Assembly: GCA_964036045.1 (NCBI GenBank)
Contig: OZ038378.1
Coordinates: forward strand, 139,406,765-139,470,764
DNA: 64,000 nt
Reading direction: 5' to 3'
Source: Eutreptiella sp. 'Long Island Sound 2002'
Taxonomy: Eukaryota; Euglenozoa; Euglenophyceae; Eutreptiales; Eutreptiaceae
In this document: positions 63,715-64,000 of the stretch, piece by piece
Layout of the letters: every line of letters starts with the position of its first letter
Position numbering within the stretch: the first letter of the stretch is position 1
Program-made: the position numbers and the translations under genes
Notes under the pieces: generated by a model
Seen by the model: the letters and a program-made list of their open reading frames with translations, nothing else
The model's database searches: none
What the model was told of the DNA's origin: nothing

Positions 63715-63895
63715 CCCAAAGGCGCACAAAGGTGGGTTCCAACAGGGCTTCCGGCACCGGAAGGGGGGTTCCAACAAGGGTTGCAGCAGAGGTTCCGGCG
63801 CATAAAGGGGGTTCTAACAAGGTTCCAGCAGAGGGTTCCAGCGCAGAGAGGGGTTCTAGCAAGGGGTTCGAGCAGGGGTTCCGGCACCTTTGTTT
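63715..63895. repeat. GGTTCCAGCA minisatellite, about 6 units
   Basis: Imperfect 27-36-bp units around 'gggttccagcaagggttccg' and 'gcgcagagagg'. Antisense ORFs over it are simple Glu/Pro/Leu repeats and not genes. Confidence 0.85.
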
Positions 63896-64000
63896 CACCT
63901 TTTTTCCTTTGCATTTCAGCCCTGATGCCTCTGTTGGCCCCCTTGGTCGAGGGAGCCAAGGCTGCCCGGGCTGCCGTGGCCACTCGGGGCTATGCTGGCC

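Noticed and set aside
63506-63983. Minus-strand ORFs rich in Glu-Pro-Leu
   Set aside because: Produced by the GGTTCC minisatellite.

Overview
This window is nuclear DNA of a eukaryote. It has no bacterial-style operons or ribosome-binding sites. It holds an LTR retrotransposon with a chromodomain, a non-LTR retrotransposon core, pogo-like transposase remains, tRNA-derived SINE-like repeats, intron-like joints, satellites and several dispersed palindrome families. A GC-rich unicellular alga is my best guess, but nothing here fixes the taxon. Almost every recognisable protein belongs to a mobile element. I see no intact housekeeping gene.

Layout. 1-2012: a 144-bp tandem satellite ending in an inverted unit. 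2.3-5.4 kb: two decayed pogo/CENP-B-like DDE transposases. 6.5-9.6 kb: a fragmented gene, possibly with a beta-helix-type domain, ending at the start of a PHD-like finger at a splice-donor-like site; a SINE-like repeat and phased palindromes lie in its presumed intron. 9611-34983: a 25.4-kb C/A-rich insertion flanked by about 1.18-kb direct copies of the host sequence (8437-9610 and 34984-36167). Its left 9.7 kb is nested low-complexity and tandem repeats, including a duplicated 1.33-kb cassette with an ORF. Its middle 13 kb is one long decayed reading path: ORF1-like protein, AP-type endonuclease, reverse transcriptase, RNase H, zinc knuckle, a possible Ulp1-like cysteine protease and a Pro/RS-rich tail. 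It ends in a 2.5-kb 3' region with a short (ACCT)n tail.

36.2-48.1 kb: a patchwork of broken ORFs (possible 2OG-oxygenase-like and Tnp2-like transposase fragments, an acidic Lys/Glu-rich protein) with three further palindrome or inverted-repeat families and a third SINE-like copy. 48162-59594: a young, complete Ty3/gypsy-type LTR retrotransposon on the minus strand. Its 817-bp LTRs look identical, the 5-bp target duplication is GCCAC, and PBS and PPT are visible. Gag and Pol share one frame across a TGA-CGG stop. It interrupts an ORF that starts at 48119 and resumes in frame at 59600. 60-64 kb: a decayed reverse transcriptase/RNase H of another retroelement, short repeats, a CT microsatellite and a minisatellite.

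The most notable points are the 25-kb insertion with kilobase-long flanking duplications, the TGACGGGG stop context shared by two unrelated retroelements at their gag/pol-type boundary, a possible Dam-methylase-like domain inside a gypsy Pol, and GTATACGGCCGTATAC palindromes spaced 21-22 bp apart.
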